Positions 28,247-37,201 of a DNA stretch of 64,000 bases are shown here, one piece after another. The stretch lies in contig CANMKS010000001.1 of the NCBI GenBank assembly GCA_947498645.1, positions 3,175,444-3,239,443 on the forward strand, written 5' to 3'. Every line of letters begins with the position of its first letter. Positions within the stretch are counted from its first letter, which is position 1. Position numbers and translations under genes: made by a program. Under the pieces are notes generated by a model. That model was not told the origin of the DNA and did not search any database. It saw only the letters and a program-made list of their open reading frames with translations. Source of the DNA: an uncultured Paracoccaceae bacterium. Lineage in GTDB: Bacteria; Pseudomonadota; Alphaproteobacteria; Rhodobacterales; Rhodobacteraceae.

Positions 28247-30640
28247 CTAAAACGGTACGTCATCCGCCTGATCCGCGCTGACCACAAAGCGTGAAACCAC
28301 ATGTTTCGACCCGGCCTTGTCAAATTCGATGACCAGCTTGTCACCCTCGATCCCCATCACCTCGCCATAACCAAACTTCTGATGGAATACCCGTTCGCCC
28401 TCGGTAAAGGCAGAGACCGCGTCCAGATCAATGGTCATATTGCGCGCCTCCGAGGGCTGCGTCATACCCCGCTGCTGGCCCCGCGCCTGCAAGCGCCGCC
28501 AACCGGGCGAGTTATAGACATCCGCCTTATGCGCCTTTTCATGCAGGTCCGATCCGGCCATTCCGGCAATGGCAGGCGAGGCCGCACCGCCCATGCCCGC
28601 CGCACCATAGCCCCCACCATAAAGGCCCGGTGGCGTCAGAACCTCGACATGGTCAGGGGGCAGTTCATCAATAAAGCGCGATGGCATCTGGGATTGCCAC
28701 TGGCCGTAGACGCGCCGGTTTGCGGCAAATGAAATTGTGCAGATCTCTTCCGCCCGCGTGATGCCGACGTAGGCCAGACGGCGTTCTTCCTCCAACCCCG
28801 TCAGCCCGCTTTCATCCATCGACCGCTGCGACGGGAACAAACCATCCTCCCACCCCGGCAGAAACACAGCCGGGAATTCCAGCCCCTTGGCGGCATGTAA
28901 GGTCATGATGCTGACCTTCTCGCCCTGCTCTTCTGTCTCATTGTCCATGATCAGACTGACATGTTCGAGGAACCCTTGCAGGTTCTCGAAATTCTCCAGC
29001 GCCTTGACGAGTTCCTTGAGGTTCTCAAGCCGCCCCGGCGCTTCTGGGGTCTTGTCGTTCTGCCAAAAGCCGGTGTAGCCGGATTCGTCGAGGATCATCT
29101 CGGCCAGTTCAACATGTGTATCCGCCTCAGCGCGCACTTGCCCGTGCCAGCGGTCAATCGCATCGACCAGAATGGTCAACTCTTTGAGCCCCTTACCACC
29201 CAGCAATTTGCCCTGACACACCAGCCGCGCGCCTTCATGCAATGACACGCCATTACTGCGCGCGGTGCGCTGGATTGTCTGCACCGCCTTGTCACCAAGC
29301 CCGCGCTTGGGCGTGTTCACAATCCGCTCAAACGCCAGATCATCGGTCGGGCTGACAGCCAGCCGGAAATAGGCCATCGCATCGCGGATCTCCATCCGCT
29401 CATAAAACCGCGGACCGCCTATGACACGATAGGGCAAACCGATGGACAGGAAGCGATCCTCAAACGCGCGCATCTGATGGCTGGCACGCACAAGGATGGC
29501 CATGGCGTCAAGCCCCACAGGGTCCAGCCCGCGCGTACCGCGCTGCATTGCCTCGATCTCTTCGCCAATCCAGCGCGCTTCCTCCTCGCCGTCCCAATGG
29601 CCGATCAGGCGGACCTTTTCGCCATCCTCGCGCGCGGTGAACAGCGTCTTGCCCAAGCGCCCCTTGTTGGCAGAAATCACGCCCGAGGCTGCGGCCAGAA
29701 TATGCGGGGTTGAGCGGTAGTTCTCTTCCAGTCGCACCACATGCGCGCCCGGAAAATCCGCCTCGAACCGCAGGATATTGCCCACCTCGGCACCGCGCCA
29801 GCCATAGATGGACTGATCGTCATCGCCCACGCAACAGATGTTCTTGTGCCCGGCGGCAAGCAGGCGCAACCACATATATTGGGCCACGTTGGTGTCTTGG
29901 TATTCGTCCACAAGAATATAGCGGAACCAGCGCTGATATTGCGCCAAAATATCAGGGTGTTTCTGAAAGATCGTCACCATATGCAGCAGAATATCGCCAA
30001 AATCGACGGCGTTCAGTTCCAACAGGCGACGCTGGTAGGCGGCATAAAACGCTGGCCCCTTGTGATCAAAGGCCCCGCTGTCGGCCACAGGGATATTCTC
30101 GGGCGTGATCGCCTTGTTCTTCCAGCTATCAATGATCCCTGACAGCATCCGCGCGGGCCAGCGTTTTTCGTCGATCCCAGCGGCAACGATCAACTGCTTC
30201 ATCAGCCGGATTTGGTCGTCCGTGTCGAGGATGGTGAAACTTGATTTCAACCCAGCCAGTTCCGCATGACGCCTGAGCAATTTCGCGCAAACCGAGTGGA
30301 ACGTGCCCAGCCAGGGCATCCCCTCGACCGCTTCGCCCATCAATCCGCCAATACGGTTCTTCATCTCGCGCGCGGCCTTGTTGGTGAAGGTCACCGCCAA
30401 GATCTCTTGTGGGCGGGCCGTCCCAGTCGCCAGCAGATGGGCAATTCGGGTCGTCAACGCCTTCGTCTTGCCTGTGCCTGCGCCCGCCAGCATCAACACC
30501 GGCCCATCAAGTGTCTCAACAGCTTCACGCTGCGCAGGGTTCAAACCATCTAGATAGGGCGTATTCGGCCGCGCCATCGCACGCTGGCTTAGTGGCATTG
30601 CGGCCGCTTCAAAGGCGTCATCTTCGGAAAAACTGCTCAT
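28247..30640 (-). CDS. uvrD: UvrD/PcrA-type ATP-dependent DNA helicase
   Basis: Superfamily 1A 3'-5' helicase for nucleotide-excision and mismatch repair. 797 residues from MSSFSEDD. It has the Q motif LNPAQREAVETLDGP, Walker A AGAGTGKT (about 52-59), Walker B VDEYQDTN, motif III DDDQSIYGWRGAE, and late motifs TLHAAKGLEFPAVFLPGWEDGLFP and EERRLAYVGITRA. The C-terminus is a Tudor-like domain (VFHQKFGYGEVMGIEGDKLVIEFDKAGSKHV). A 26-codon N-terminal extension would run through an SOS box, so the shorter start is preferred. Confidence 0.95.
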   Translation of the reverse strand: MSSFSEDDAFEAAAMPLSQRAMARPNTPYLDGLNPAQREAVETLDGPVLMLAGAGTGKTKALTTRIAHLLATGTARPQEILAVTFTNKAAREMKNRIGGLMGEAVEGMPWLGTFHSVCAKLLRRHAELAGLKSSFTILDTDDQIRLMKQLIVAAGIDEKRWPARMLSGIIDSWKNKAITPENIPVADSGAFDHKGPAFYAAYQRRLLELNAVDFGDILLHMVTIFQKHPDILAQYQRWFRYILVDEYQDTNVAQYMWLRLLAAGHKNICCVGDDDQSIYGWRGAEVGNILRFEADFPGAHVVRLEENYRSTPHILAAASGVISANKGRLGKTLFTAREDGEKVRLIGHWDGEEEARWIGEEIEAMQRGTRGLDPVGLDAMAILVRASHQMRAFEDRFLSIGLPYRVIGGPRFYERMEIRDAMAYFRLAVSPTDDLAFERIVNTPKRGLGDKAVQTIQRTARSNGVSLHEGARLVCQGKLLGGKGLKELTILVDAIDRWHGQVRAEADTHVELAEMILDESGYTGFWQNDKTPEAPGRLENLKELVKALENFENLQGFLEHVSLIMDNETEEQGEKVSIMTLHAAKGLEFPAVFLPGWEDGLFPSQRSMDESGLTGLEEERRLAYVGITRAEEICTISFAANRRVYGQWQSQMPSRFIDELPPDHVEVLTPPGLYGGGYGAAGMGGAASPAIAGMAGSDLHEKAHKADVYNSPGWRRLQARGQQRGMTQPSEARNMTIDLDAVSAFTEGERVFHQKFGYGEVMGIEGDKLVIEFDKAGSKHVVSRFVVSADQADDVPF

Positions 30641-30680
30641 CCCCCTTACATAGCGCCAAGACCGACCTGTGAAAAGCCTT

Positions 30681-30695
30681 GTTCTACTTACGTTC
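30681..30695. promoter_or_regulatory. LexA (SOS) box upstream of uvrD
   Basis: GTTC TACTTAC GTTC, exactly the GTTC-N7-GTTC direct repeat that alphaproteobacterial LexA binds, about 40 bp before the uvrD start. It predicts DNA-damage induction of the helicase. Confidence 0.85.
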
Positions 30696-30779
30696 TCATC
30701 GCTGTTTTCGGCCCACAATTATCCCCGCCAGCGGCGTCCGCCATTGCAAACCACGCGAGGCTCGCCATAGCTTTGCTGC

Positions 30780-31919
30780 ATGACCCTGCACAGCCGCTAT
30801 CCTGCGATTTCCGACCTCAAGGCGCGCGCGCGCCGCCGTATCCCGCATTTCGTGTGGGAGTATCTTGACAGCGCCACCGGGGTTGAGGCCACGCAGCGGC
30901 GCAATCGGACAGCGCTTGATCAGGTGCTGATGAACCCATCTATTCTGCATGGAGAATTCACGCCGGATTTGTCCACCACGCTGCTTGGTCACACCCACCC
31001 TTTGCCAATCGGAATTGCCCCTGTGGGCATGTCCGGCCTTGTCTGGCCGGGGGCCGAACAGATGCTGGCACGTACCGCCGCCCGCGAGGGCATACCCTAC
31101 ACGCTCTCTACCGTGGCCAGCCAACTGCCCGAAGATGTGGGGCCACATGCGGGCGCGCAGGGGTGGTTTCAGCTTTACCCCCCGCGCGATCCTGCCATTC
31201 GCGATGACATCCTCAAACGCGCCAAGGACAGTGGATTTCACACCATCGTGCTGACGGTGGACGTGCCTGTTGCCTCGCGGCGCGAACGGCAGACGCGGGC
31301 CGGGCTGACCAATCCCCCAAAGCTGACCCCGCGCCTTGCGATGCAAGCCGCGCAATGCCCTGCCTGGCTAAGCGGTATTCGAAAAACCGGAATGCCGCGC
31401 CTGCGGCTGATGGAAAGCTATACTGACAACCGCACAGCGCTGCCGTCGAACCACCACATTGGGTATCTGCTGCGCACATCCCCCGATTGGGATTACTTCA
31501 AATCCCTGCGTGACGTCTGGGACGGGCCACTGATTGTCAAAGGGATTTGCAATCCTGATGATGCCGCCCGCCTGACCGATGAGGGTGCAGATGCCATCTG
31601 GGTCAGCAATCACGCAGGCCGCCAGTTTGACGGTGGCCCGGCCACCATTGATGTCCTGCCGCGCGTCCGTGCCGCCACCCCCCTGCCCGTCATCTTCGAC
31701 AGCGGGATCGAGGGCGGGCTGGATGTGTTGCGCGCATTGGCATTGGGCGCTGATTTCGTGATGCTAGGCCGCGCCTTTCACTATGGTCTGGGCGCATTGG
31801 GTGAGCCTGGAGCAGCGCATGTCTTGGATATTCTGCGTCAGGACATGATCAGCAATATGGGGCAACTGGGGGCAAAAACCCTTCGGGACTTGCCCAAATG
31901 CCTGCGATCTACCCATTAG
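30780..31919 (+). CDS. lldD: FMN-dependent alpha-hydroxy acid dehydrogenase (L-lactate dehydrogenase-like)
   Basis: TIM-barrel flavoenzyme oxidising L-2-hydroxy acids. 379 residues. FMN and substrate motifs include PHFVWEYLDSATG (about 23-35), PIGIAPVGMSGLVWPGAE, TVDVPVASRRERQ and the catalytic loop WVSNHAGRQFDGGPATID. LPVIFDSGIEGGLDVLRALALGAD completes the phosphate site. The catalytic loop usually reads SNHGGRQ, so the Ala is a mild variation. Its stop codon lies inside the left terminal repeat of an adjacent MITE, so the last few residues may be altered from the ancestral end. Confidence 0.9.
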   Translation: MTLHSRYPAISDLKARARRRIPHFVWEYLDSATGVEATQRRNRTALDQVLMNPSILHGEFTPDLSTTLLGHTHPLPIGIAPVGMSGLVWPGAEQMLARTAAREGIPYTLSTVASQLPEDVGPHAGAQGWFQLYPPRDPAIRDDILKRAKDSGFHTIVLTVDVPVASRRERQTRAGLTNPPKLTPRLAMQAAQCPAWLSGIRKTGMPRLRLMESYTDNRTALPSNHHIGYLLRTSPDWDYFKSLRDVWDGPLIVKGICNPDDAARLTDEGADAIWVSNHAGRQFDGGPATIDVLPRVRAATPLPVIFDSGIEGGLDVLRALALGADFVMLGRAFHYGLGALGEPGAAHVLDILRQDMISNMGQLGAKTLRDLPKCLRSTH

Positions 31920-32183
31920 GGTCAGATCCCATTAATCCACGGCGTCAGCGCCACTTTCACGAAATATCAGTGGTTTGGAGCGCGCCGACCCTAGTTGTTC
32001 TAGGGCCAAGCCGTCCACGCCGCTGAGATGAAGTGAAAGTGGCGCCCTTCGGGTTTGTCAGAGTAGCCGTGTGAGCATCGTTACAATGCCTTGAAATAGC
32101 ATGACTATTGCTGCGGCATTGCGCCTTGTCACACGGCAAATCGGGCAAACTGACGGTGTGGATTAATGGGGTCTGACCCTAAT
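31915..32183. mobile_element. 269-bp MITE-like element with 26-bp terminal inverted repeats
   Basis: Ends 31915-31940 and 32158-32183 are inverted copies of each other with one mismatch in 26. Each end is itself a near-palindrome of the GGGTCAGACCC type, a motif I associate with REP sequences mobilised by IS200-like (RAYT) transposases. Inside are three more inverted repeats: 13 bp perfect (31948-31960 with 32033-32045), CCCTAG/CTAGGG (31989-32005) and 9 bp (32066-32074 with 32129-32137). No open reading frame or transposase is present, and no second copy occurs in this window. It separates lldD from pyc. Confidence 0.8.
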
Positions 32184-32242
32184 CGTTATAGACGCCCCGG
32201 AATTTGCGCCTTACGAATGCTGCAACTGCGAAGGGGACTGCC

Positions 32243-35200
32243 ATGACCGAGTTTAACAAAATCCTGATTGCCAACCGCGGCGAGATTGCAATCCGCATCA
32301 TGCGGGCCGCAAATGAGATGGGCAAGAAGACGGTCGCGGTCTTTGCAGAGGAAGACAAACTGGGCCTGCACCGGTTCAAGGCGGACGAGGCCTACCGGAT
32401 CGGTGAAGACCTTGGACCCGTTGCCGCCTATCTGTCGATTGATGAGATTATCCGCGTGGCAAAGATGTCCGGTGCCGATGCAATCCACCCCGGTTATGGC
32501 TTGTTGTCCGAAAACCCCGACTTCGTGGATGCCTGTGCGGCGAACGGTATCACGTTCATCGGGCCCAAGGCTGAAACCATGCGTGCCTTGGGCGACAAGG
32601 CCAGCGCGCGCCGCGTCGCGATCGAGGCTGGCGTGCCAGTGATCCCTGCGACCGAAGTTCTTGGCGATGATATGAGGGCCATCAAAGACGAAGCGGCCAA
32701 GGTCGGCTATCCCCTGATGCTCAAGGCGTCATGGGGCGGCGGTGGGCGCGGTATGCGCCCGATTATGTCCGAGGATGAGCTTGAAGAAAAAGTTCTCGAA
32801 GGCCGCCGCGAGGCCGAGGCCGCTTTTGGCAATGGCGAAGGCTATCTGGAAAAGATGATCATGCGCGCGCGTCACGTCGAGGTGCAAATCCTTGGCGACA
32901 GCCATGGCCAGATTTACCACCTGTGGGAGCGTGACTGTTCCGTCCAGCGCCGCAACCAAAAGGTGGTAGAGCGCGCGCCTGCCCCGTATCTGTCAGGCAC
33001 CCAGCGCGAGCAACTTTGTAATCTGGGCAAGAAAATCTGCCAGCATGTGAACTACGAATGTGCAGGCACCGTCGAATTCCTGATGGATATGGACAGCGGC
33101 GCGTTCTACTTCATCGAAGTGAACCCCCGTGTGCAGGTAGAGCATACCGTGACCGAAGAGGTCACAGGTATCGACATCGTGCGCGCCCAGATCCTGATTG
33201 CCGAAGGCAAATCACTGGTCGAGGCGACGGGCTGTGCCAGCCAATATGACGTAAAACTCGACGGTCATGCGTTGCAATGCCGGGTGACAACCGAAGACCC
33301 GCAGAACAACTTTATCCCTGATTACGGGCGCATCCAGATGTACCGCTCTGCCACCGGGCCGGGCATTCGTCTGGACGGGGGCACCGCCTATTCCGGTGCG
33401 GTGATCACACGGTACTACGACAGCCTGCTGACCAAAGTGACCGCCCGCGCGCCCACGCCTGAAATGGCGATTGCGCGGATGGACCGTGCGTTGCGAGAAT
33501 TTCGTATTCGCGGTGTTTCGACCAATATCGCCTTTGTCGAAAACCTGCTCAAACACCCGGTTTTCCTTAACAACGAATACCATACCAAATTCATTGACGA
33601 GACGCCGGATCTTTTCAATTTCACCAAACGGCGCGACCGGGCGACAAAAATCCTGACGTACATCGCAGATATCACCGTGAACGGCCACCCGGAAACAACG
33701 GGACGGCAGCGCCCCGCCGCAGATGTCAAACCGCCCCGTCCGCCGGTCAAACCAACGACAGACGTAACGCCCGGCACACGCAACATTCTGGACCAATTCG
33801 GGCCAGAGGCTGTGGCCGATTGGATGCGTGACCAAAAGCAACTGCTGATCACCGACACCACGATGCGCGACGGGCACCAGTCCCTGCTGGCCACGCGGAT
33901 GCGCTCTATTGATATGATCAAGGCGGCCCCCGCCTATGCCGCCAATATGCACCAGCTATTCAGCGTCGAATGCTGGGGCGGGGCGACGTTCGATGTGGCC
34001 TACAGGTTCTTGCAGGAATGCCCATGGCAGCGCCTGCGCGATATTCGCAAGGCAATGCCCAACATCATGACGCAGATGCTGCTGCGCGCCTCAAATGGCG
34101 TTGGTTACACCAACTATCCTGACAACGTGGTGCAAAGTTTTGTCGCGCAGGCCGCCAGATCCGGTGTTGATGTTTTCCGCGTGTTCGACAGCCTCAACTG
34201 GGTAGATAACATGCGCGTCGCAATGGACGCGGTGATCCAGGCCGAGAAGGTCTGCGAAGGCACGATCTGTTACACCGGTGATCTGCTGGACCCCGCGCGA
34301 TCAAAATACGATCTGAAATACTATGTCGGCATGGCAAAAGAACTGGAGGCAGCAGGCGCACATGTGCTGGGGCTCAAGGATATGGCCGGCCTGCTGAAAC
34401 CAGCGGCAGCGACTGCGCTGGTCAAAGCCCTGAAAGAAGAAACAAGCCTGCCGATCCACTTTCACACGCATGACACCTCTGGTGCAGCAATCGCGACAGT
34501 GCTTGCCGCCTCTGCCGCAGGTGTGGATTGCGTGGATGCAGCAATGGATGCGCTGTCTGGAAACACATCGCAACCAACGCTGGGTTCCATCGTCGAGGCG
34601 CTGCGCGGCGACACCCGTGACACCGGCCTTGATATCGCCGCGATCCGTGAGATCAGCAATTACTTTGAACAGGTCCGCGCCCATTACGCGGCATTCGAAA
34701 GTGGCCTACAAGCACCGGCGTCAGAAGTGTACCTGCACGAGATGCCCGGCGGGCAGTTCACCAACCTCAAGGCGCAGGCGCGGTCACTGGGGCTGGAAGA
34801 GCGCTGGCATGAGGTTGCCCAAACCTATGCCGATGTGAATGCGATGTTCGGCGATATCGTGAAGGTGACACCATCCTCCAAAGTCGTTGGCGATATGGCC
34901 CTGATGATGGTCAGCCAGAACCTGACCCGAACAGACGTCGAAGACCCCACAACCGACGTCGTCTTCCCCGATAGCGTTGTGGATATGCTGCGTGGCGATC
35001 TGGGCCAACCGCCCGGCGGCTGGCCCAAGGCGATCCAGAAAAAGGCGTTGAAAGGTGTCAAACCGATCACCGAACGGCCCGGCAAGTCGCTCGAACCTGT
35101 TGATCTTGAGGCAACGCGCGCTGATCTGTCTGCACAGCTTGAGGGCAAGGTCATCGATGACGAAGACCTCAACGGATATCTGATGTACCCCAAGGTTTTC

Positions 35201-35686
35201 CTTGATTACATGGGCCGCCATCGGAGCTATGGCCCGGTCCGGACGTTGCCCACGCGCACATTCTTTTACGGGATGGAGCCGGGCGAAGAGATTGTCGCAG
35301 AGATTGATCCCGGCAAGACGCTTGAAATCCGGTTGCAGGCTGTCGCGGACATGAATGAAGACGGCGAAGTGAAGGTCTTTTTTGAACTGAACGGCCAACC
35401 GCGCACGATCCGCGTGATGAACCGTTTGGCGGCGTCAGAAAAGGTCTCGCGGCCCAAGGCCGAAGCAGGCAATGCCAACCATATCGGCGCGCCGATGCCC
35501 GGCGTCGTGGCGACCGTTGCAGCAATTGCTGGCAATGAGGTCAAGGAAGGCGATCTGCTGTTGACCATCGAAGCCATGAAGATGGAAACCGGTATCCACG
35601 CCGAACGCGATGCGGTGGTCAAGGCTGTGCATGTGCAGGCGGGCGGACAGATTGACGCCAAGGATCTGCTGGTCGAATTGGAGTGA
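32243..35686 (+). CDS. pyc: Pyruvate carboxylase
   Basis: Biotin enzyme making oxaloacetate from pyruvate and bicarbonate, replenishing the TCA cycle. 1147 residues in one chain. The biotin carboxylase domain (about 1-450) has KILIANRGEIAIRI, the ATP-grasp loop SWGGGGRGMR and EVNPRVQVEHTVTEE. The carboxyltransferase domain (about 530-830) has DTTMRDGHQSLLATRMR and an HTHDTSG metal motif. The C-terminal biotinyl domain carries EAMKMETG with biotinylated Lys near 1113. The start was chosen at MTEFNKI after AAGGGGA; the ORF extends 13 codons further, into the MITE flank. Confidence 0.97.
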   Translation: MTEFNKILIANRGEIAIRIMRAANEMGKKTVAVFAEEDKLGLHRFKADEAYRIGEDLGPVAAYLSIDEIIRVAKMSGADAIHPGYGLLSENPDFVDACAANGITFIGPKAETMRALGDKASARRVAIEAGVPVIPATEVLGDDMRAIKDEAAKVGYPLMLKASWGGGGRGMRPIMSEDELEEKVLEGRREAEAAFGNGEGYLEKMIMRARHVEVQILGDSHGQIYHLWERDCSVQRRNQKVVERAPAPYLSGTQREQLCNLGKKICQHVNYECAGTVEFLMDMDSGAFYFIEVNPRVQVEHTVTEEVTGIDIVRAQILIAEGKSLVEATGCASQYDVKLDGHALQCRVTTEDPQNNFIPDYGRIQMYRSATGPGIRLDGGTAYSGAVITRYYDSLLTKVTARAPTPEMAIARMDRALREFRIRGVSTNIAFVENLLKHPVFLNNEYHTKFIDETPDLFNFTKRRDRATKILTYIADITVNGHPETTGRQRPAADVKPPRPPVKPTTDVTPGTRNILDQFGPEAVADWMRDQKQLLITDTTMRDGHQSLLATRMRSIDMIKAAPAYAANMHQLFSVECWGGATFDVAYRFLQECPWQRLRDIRKAMPNIMTQMLLRASNGVGYTNYPDNVVQSFVAQAARSGVDVFRVFDSLNWVDNMRVAMDAVIQAEKVCEGTICYTGDLLDPARSKYDLKYYVGMAKELEAAGAHVLGLKDMAGLLKPAAATALVKALKEETSLPIHFHTHDTSGAAIATVLAASAAGVDCVDAAMDALSGNTSQPTLGSIVEALRGDTRDTGLDIAAIREISNYFEQVRAHYAAFESGLQAPASEVYLHEMPGGQFTNLKAQARSLGLEERWHEVAQTYADVNAMFGDIVKVTPSSKVVGDMALMMVSQNLTRTDVEDPTTDVVFPDSVVDMLRGDLGQPPGGWPKAIQKKALKGVKPITERPGKSLEPVDLEATRADLSAQLEGKVIDDEDLNGYLMYPKVFLDYMGRHRSYGPVRTLPTRTFFYGMEPGEEIVAEIDPGKTLEIRLQAVADMNEDGEVKVFFELNGQPRTIRVMNRLAASEKVSRPKAEAGNANHIGAPMPGVVATVAAIAGNEVKEGDLLLTIEAMKMETGIHAERDAVVKAVHVQAGGQIDAKDLLVELE

Positions 35687-36072
35687 CGCAGAACCTCGCC
35701 CTGCTGTCCATTCTGGTGCCTGAATATGACGCAGGCATCGCCTTCTTTGTGGGGCAGATGGGCTTTGATCTGCTGGAAGACACTGATCTTGGGGGCGGCA
35801 AGCGCTGGGTGCGGGTTGCCCCGACGGGTGCGCAAACGGCGTTCCTGCTGGCCAAGGCGGTGGGAGCGCAACAAATCGCCGCCATCGGCAATCAGGGTGG
35901 TGGTCGTGTCTGGCTGTTCCTGCAAACCGATGACTTTGGCCGTGACTACGCGGCGATGCGCGCCAACGGCGTGACATTTGACGAGGCACCACGTGACGAG
36001 CCCTATGGACAAGTTGCAGTTTTTTCTGATCCTTTTGGCAATCGTTGGGATTTGATCGCTTTCAAGAGGTAG
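35683..36072 (+). CDS. VOC-superfamily (glyoxalase-like) protein
   Basis: 129 residues of the vicinal oxygen chelate fold. The first beta-alpha module is LSILVPEYDAGIAFFVGQMGFDLLED (about 8-33) and the second RVWLFLQTDDFGRDYAAMRANGVTF. It ends with QVAVFSDPFGNRWDLIAF, the classic C-terminal signature. The probable start is GTG, overlapping the pyc stop (GTGA). The substrate is unknown. It is co-directional with pyc and a phosphoesterase, 3 bp from the latter. Confidence 0.85.
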   Translation: MTQNLALLSILVPEYDAGIAFFVGQMGFDLLEDTDLGGGKRWVRVAPTGAQTAFLLAKAVGAQQIAAIGNQGGGRVWLFLQTDDFGRDYAAMRANGVTFDEAPRDEPYGQVAVFSDPFGNRWDLIAFKR

Positions 36073-36075
36073 CCG

Positions 36076-36903
36076 ATGCAGAAGATCTTGTTCATCAGTG
36101 ATACGCATATCTGCGCGCCGGGTGAAACGATTATCGGGCTTGATCCCGCGGCGCGGCTGAAGGCTGTTCTTGACGCGGCCTTTGCTGATCACGCGGATGC
36201 AGCAGCCCTCGTTCTGTTGGGGGATCTGACCCATCACGGCGCCGTGGCCGAATATGCAGCGCTGAAACCGCTGTTGGCCGAAATCCCTGTGCCGATCATT
36301 CCAATGCTGGGCAACCACGACCGGCGCGATGCCTTCTTGCGGGTTTTTCCCGATGCGCCACAAAGTGCTGCCGGACATATTCAGCACGTGATGGACGTAG
36401 GCCATCACCGGATCATCACACTCGATTCGCTGGATGGTCCGCCTTACCTTGCGGGTCACCACAGTGGCCGTTTGTGTGCCGACCGCCTCGCGTTTCTGGC
36501 TGACGCGCTTGACGGGCGCGAGGGACGTCACGCCCTTGTCTGCATCCACCATCCGCCCTTTGATACCGGCATCGCGGGCATGGATCGGATCAAACTCGCA
36601 GATGGTGAGGCATTTCTTGATCTGCTGGCGCGCCACGGCAATCTGCATCTGATTTGCGGACATATCCACCGCACAATATCAGGCAATGCGCGGGGTGTGC
36701 CCTGGAGCATGCTCAAAAGCCCCTGTCACCAAGGTGTTCTTGAGCTTGAGACACCAAATTCCCACCTGTCATCCAATGAACCCGGCGCATATGGCATCGC
36801 CTTGCTGTCCGACGACGGCGTGATACTGCATAGCGAGGATGTCGGCCTGCCCGATGTGCGCATTTATGGCGGCTATGACCTGGCGGATGATATGAAAGAC
36901 TGA
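36076..36903 (+). CDS. Calcineurin-like metallophosphoesterase (CpdA-like)
   Basis: 275 residues of the class III cyclic nucleotide phosphodiesterase type. Dinuclear metal motifs occur in order: SDTHIC (about 8-13), GDLTHHG, GNHDRRD, HHPPF and GHIH. The overall pattern (LISDTH...LLGDLTHHGAVAEY) matches CpdA/Icc cAMP phosphodiesterases, but related enzymes act on other phosphodiesters such as glycerophosphodiesters. It closes the pyc transcription direction before the tRNA gene. Confidence 0.85.
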   Translation: MQKILFISDTHICAPGETIIGLDPAARLKAVLDAAFADHADAAALVLLGDLTHHGAVAEYAALKPLLAEIPVPIIPMLGNHDRRDAFLRVFPDAPQSAAGHIQHVMDVGHHRIITLDSLDGPPYLAGHHSGRLCADRLAFLADALDGREGRHALVCIHHPPFDTGIAGMDRIKLADGEAFLDLLARHGNLHLICGHIHRTISGNARGVPWSMLKSPCHQGVLELETPNSHLSSNEPGAYGIALLSDDGVILHSEDVGLPDVRIYGGYDLADDMKD

Positions 36904-37000
36904 CGGCCAGTGCCGCAAAGGGTGGAAAATCTGCAATTGGGGGCGATTTTGGTCTTGCAAGACTAGATGAGTCTTTATAGATCAGCCCAACGAAACGGAT

Positions 37001-37075
37001 GCGGGCGTAGCTCAGGGGTAGAGCATAACCTTGCCAAGGTTAGGGTCGTGAGTTCGAATCTCATCGCCCGCTCCA
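37001..37075 (+). tRNA. tRNA-Gly (anticodon GCC)
   Basis: 75 nt with encoded CCA. Acceptor stem GCGGGCG/CGCCCGC, D-arm GCTCAGGGGTAGAGC, anticodon stem TAACC/GGTTA around TTGCCAA (GCC) and T-arm GTTCGAATC are complete. TATAGA upstream (36976-36981) is a plausible -10. Confidence 0.97.
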
Positions 37076-37080
37076 TTTCG

Positions 37081-37123
37081 AAAACCAAAAGGCCGCAGCA
37101 TCCGCTGCGGCCTTTTGGTTTTT
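37081..37123. terminator. Strong bidirectional terminator after tRNA-Gly
   Basis: Perfect 19-bp arms (37081-37099 and 37104-37122) around a four-base loop, A-rich on one side and T-rich on the other, so it can stop both the tRNA transcript and the convergent 256-aa gene. Confidence 0.9.
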
Positions 37124-37201
37124 GATCTGCATTGCACTGATCACAGGAAACGCGCCCATCAACATAGCGCGCAAAGGCCCATGCCCAGCGCCACCAAAAA
37201 T

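Noticed and set aside
31915..32183. Insertion sequence with transposase
   Set aside because: No coding frame of useful length lies between the terminal repeats, so it is non-autonomous at most.
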